48,174 nucleotides of DNA from contig QKEW01000014.1 of assembly GCA_003251635.1 (NCBI GenBank), forward strand, positions 1 through 48,174, read 5' to 3'. The position numbers and the translations under genes were made by a program. The notes beneath the pieces were generated by a model, which worked only from the letters and a program-made list of their open reading frames with translations, was not told the origin of the DNA and did no database searches. This stretch comes from a bacterium. GTDB taxonomy: Bacteria > Patescibacteriota > Minisyncoccia > Moranbacterales > GWC2-37-73. Of this stretch, positions 46,269-48,174 are shown in pieces. How positions within the stretch are numbered: position 1 is the first letter of the stretch; each line of letters opens with the position of its first letter.

Positions 46269-47195
46269 TCAAAGATACTGGGCTTTTTCAGTGGCGCTCT
46301 CTTTTGTGTCTGAAAATAAATTCGCCACCAAATCAATCATTTCTTCAAATTCCCTGCCTTGAAAACAATCTTTCTTTTTTAAAAATTCTCGACATTTCTC
46401 GGGCGAAATCCTTTCTTTGCTGTATTCCCGGGCGCTATAAAGAGAATGAAAAATATCAATAATAGAGAAAAATTTTGTCAGTTTTTCCAATCGCAAATCT
46501 CCATTTCTTTTTTCCTCCAAAAAATCAGCATTTTCTGATTTAGTCCTGTTCGCATTGGGGCTACCAGTATAGTCATGATGTCCGCCAGTTATGGCTCGCA
46601 CCAAATTACCAAAACCATTTTGATTGGCATAATCACGGGAGTGTCCCGAATGCTCTTGTATGATGGCTTGCTCACTCAAATCAAATCCTTCTTCCTTTGC
46701 CAAAACAGCCAAGGGTGTTTTTATTTTTCCATGATCATGTAGCAGAGCGGCAATAAGAAAGTCCTCTTTTTCATTTTCGTCCAAATCTATTTTTTTCAAA
46801 ATAAAGAAAGCTAGTTGGGCAACCTCCAATTCATGCTTATAGCTTACGCGATGATGCTTGGCCAAATCTTCCAAGGATCGGGAAATGCTGGGATTTTTTT
46901 CAATCAAGTTGGTAATTTTCTCCAGGCCTAATTTTTCACAAACATCCAATGGAAGACTTTTTCTTTGTTCAGCTGTTAGTTTTAGATATTTTTCCAATAA
47001 AAATTCTTCGTTTGGATCTTCAGGGAACATTAAATCTTTTTCCGCTTGAGAAAAATCCCTGAAGCTCTCATAACCATCTTCGGACATTTCTTCCAACCTT
47101 TTTTCCAATTTCAAAAAAATTTCAAAGGATTCTTGATTCCCTTCCTTTTTTTCAAAAATTAAGCCAGGATCTGAAAATCCAAAAGGTTTGCCCAT
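46269..47195 (-). CDS. HD-domain protein
   Basis: HRVSYKHELEVAQLAFFIL...AALLHDHGKIKTPLAVL...HSGHSRDYA. Confidence 0.75.
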   Translation of the reverse strand: MGKPFGFSDPGLIFEKKEGNQESFEIFLKLEKRLEEMSEDGYESFRDFSQAEKDLMFPEDPNEEFLLEKYLKLTAEQRKSLPLDVCEKLGLEKITNLIEKNPSISRSLEDLAKHHRVSYKHELEVAQLAFFILKKIDLDENEKEDFLIAALLHDHGKIKTPLAVLAKEEGFDLSEQAIIQEHSGHSRDYANQNGFGNLVRAITGGHHDYTGSPNANRTKSENADFLEEKRNGDLRLEKLTKFFSIIDIFHSLYSAREYSKERISPEKCREFLKKKDCFQGREFEEMIDLVANLFSDTKESATEKAQYL

Positions 47196-47204
47196 AAAAA
47201 TAAA

Positions 47205-47771
47205 CTAGGTTAATTTTGACCATAATTCTTCCCTGCCTCGACCAGTCTTGGTGCTGCAAAAAACAATTTCACAGCCACCAAATTCTTGGAGTAAATCTCG
47301 TTGCAATTTGGCGATTTCTTTTTGATTCAACTTATCAATCTTATTGGCCACCACCACGTAGTCATGTCCGGCTTTTTCCAAAACTTCTTTCATTTCCAGA
47401 TCAAATTTCTTCGGGCCAACCTTGGCATCCACAATCAAGACCGCTTTTTTTATCGGCGCATCCGATTCGGTCAAAAACCACAGAATCATCTTGCGCATTT
47501 TTTCAGCTTGCGCCGCACTAATTTTCGCATAACCGTAGCCTGGCAAATCCACCAAATAAAATTCCTCATTTATCGAAAAGAAGTTAATTTCCCGAGTTCG
47601 CCCGGGCGTCGAACTGGATTTGACCAATTTTTTATGATTAGTCAGAGAATTTATCAAGGAAGATTTTCCCACGTTCGAACGACCAACAAAAACGATTTGC
47701 GGTTTTTCTTGGCTTAGGATTTCGTCGCTGCCGACGATACCTTTGATGAATTGGGCTGATTTGATTATCAT
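47205..47771 (-). CDS. engB: Ribosome biogenesis GTP-binding protein YihA/YsxC
   Basis: QIVFVGRSNVGKSSLINSLTNHKKLVKSSSTPGRTREINFF, VDLPGYGYAKIS, VANKIDKL. Confidence 0.95.
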   Translation of the reverse strand: MIIKSAQFIKGIVGSDEILSQEKPQIVFVGRSNVGKSSLINSLTNHKKLVKSSSTPGRTREINFFSINEEFYLVDLPGYGYAKISAAQAEKMRKMILWFLTESDAPIKKAVLIVDAKVGPKKFDLEMKEVLEKAGHDYVVVANKIDKLNQKEIAKLQRDLLQEFGGCEIVFCSTKTGRGREELWSKLT

Positions 47772-48101
47772 ATCCCTAATTTAAAGGAATTTTTGGAATT
47801 TGACAACCCAAGCTTCGACCCGTTCGGTTACCCGTGGCATGCCAAAAAACCGCCCAAGATATAATCTCGAGCGGCTATTAGATAAAATTCGCTAGTGTTT
47901 CTACTTTAGCAAAATTCATTTTTTACATTTCTTAGAAACTGCTTCACGAAAACCCAAAAAACTTTCAGAAGTATTAATGGAGTGACTGCCAAAATCATTC
48001 CTTCGACCTCTCAACGATTCCACATAAAGAATTGGCCCTCCCCCCAAATTTTGAACACTATACTTGTATAATTAATTAAGAAAAGTTAATGTACAAGCAT
48101 T

Positions 48102-48174
48102 ATGAAAAGACACAAAATCGCTCCTGAATTAAAGGAGCAAATCATCAATCGTATCAAAAATGACGGCGTCACTG
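48102..48174 (+). CDS. Transposase-like HTH protein, N-terminus only (runs off window)
   Basis: MKRHKIAPELKEQIINRIKNDGVT resembles IS3-type OrfA N-termini. Confidence 0.45.
   Translation, partial: MKRHKIAPELKEQIINRIKNDGVT

Noticed and set aside
1-48174. CRISPR arrays or cas genes
   Set aside because: No regularly spaced direct repeats or Cas-like proteins seen.
1-48174. Alternative genetic code (UGA recoding as in some CPR lineages)
   Set aside because: rpoB, rpoC, recG, typA and others are full length under the standard code, and TGA serves as a stop, e.g. at the variable-protein gene.

Overview
The window looks like a low-GC chromosomal segment of a Patescibacteria/CPR-type bacterium using the standard code (lineage inferred from gene content and style). 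Most of it is housekeeping: S8 protease, rpoC, rpoB, recG, phosphohexomutase, trpS, RNase J, manC, secG, M16 and U32 peptidases, NIF3, smpB-ssrA, infC-rpmI-rplT, lgt, typA and engB. The accessory interval at about 8.8-15.3 kb is the unusual part. It holds a diversity-generating retroelement (DGR). A variable protein (11590-12453) ends in a variable repeat (VR, 12318-12447). A template repeat (TR, 12861-12990) matches it over 130 bp with 14 mismatches by my hand alignment, and all 14 are at adenines of the TR. Next to it are an Avd-like four-helix-bundle gene on the opposite strand (13036-13386) and the N-terminal end of a DGR-type reverse transcriptase (13396-13698). The RT stops before its catalytic core, at a junction with a C-terminal remnant of a large serine recombinase. 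The block lies between an intact tRNA-Ser(GCU) and an 18-bp copy of that tRNA's 3' end, as expected for a tRNA-integrated element of about 4 kb. A diverged paralog of the variable protein lies just outside it. A second anomaly is a tRNA-Ser split into 5' and 3' halves (14718-14752 and 14437-14492). The two halves continue into complementary 14-nt arms, and a complete tRNA-Ser(UGA) plus a structured RNA-like element lie between them. All calls were made by eye with no database search.
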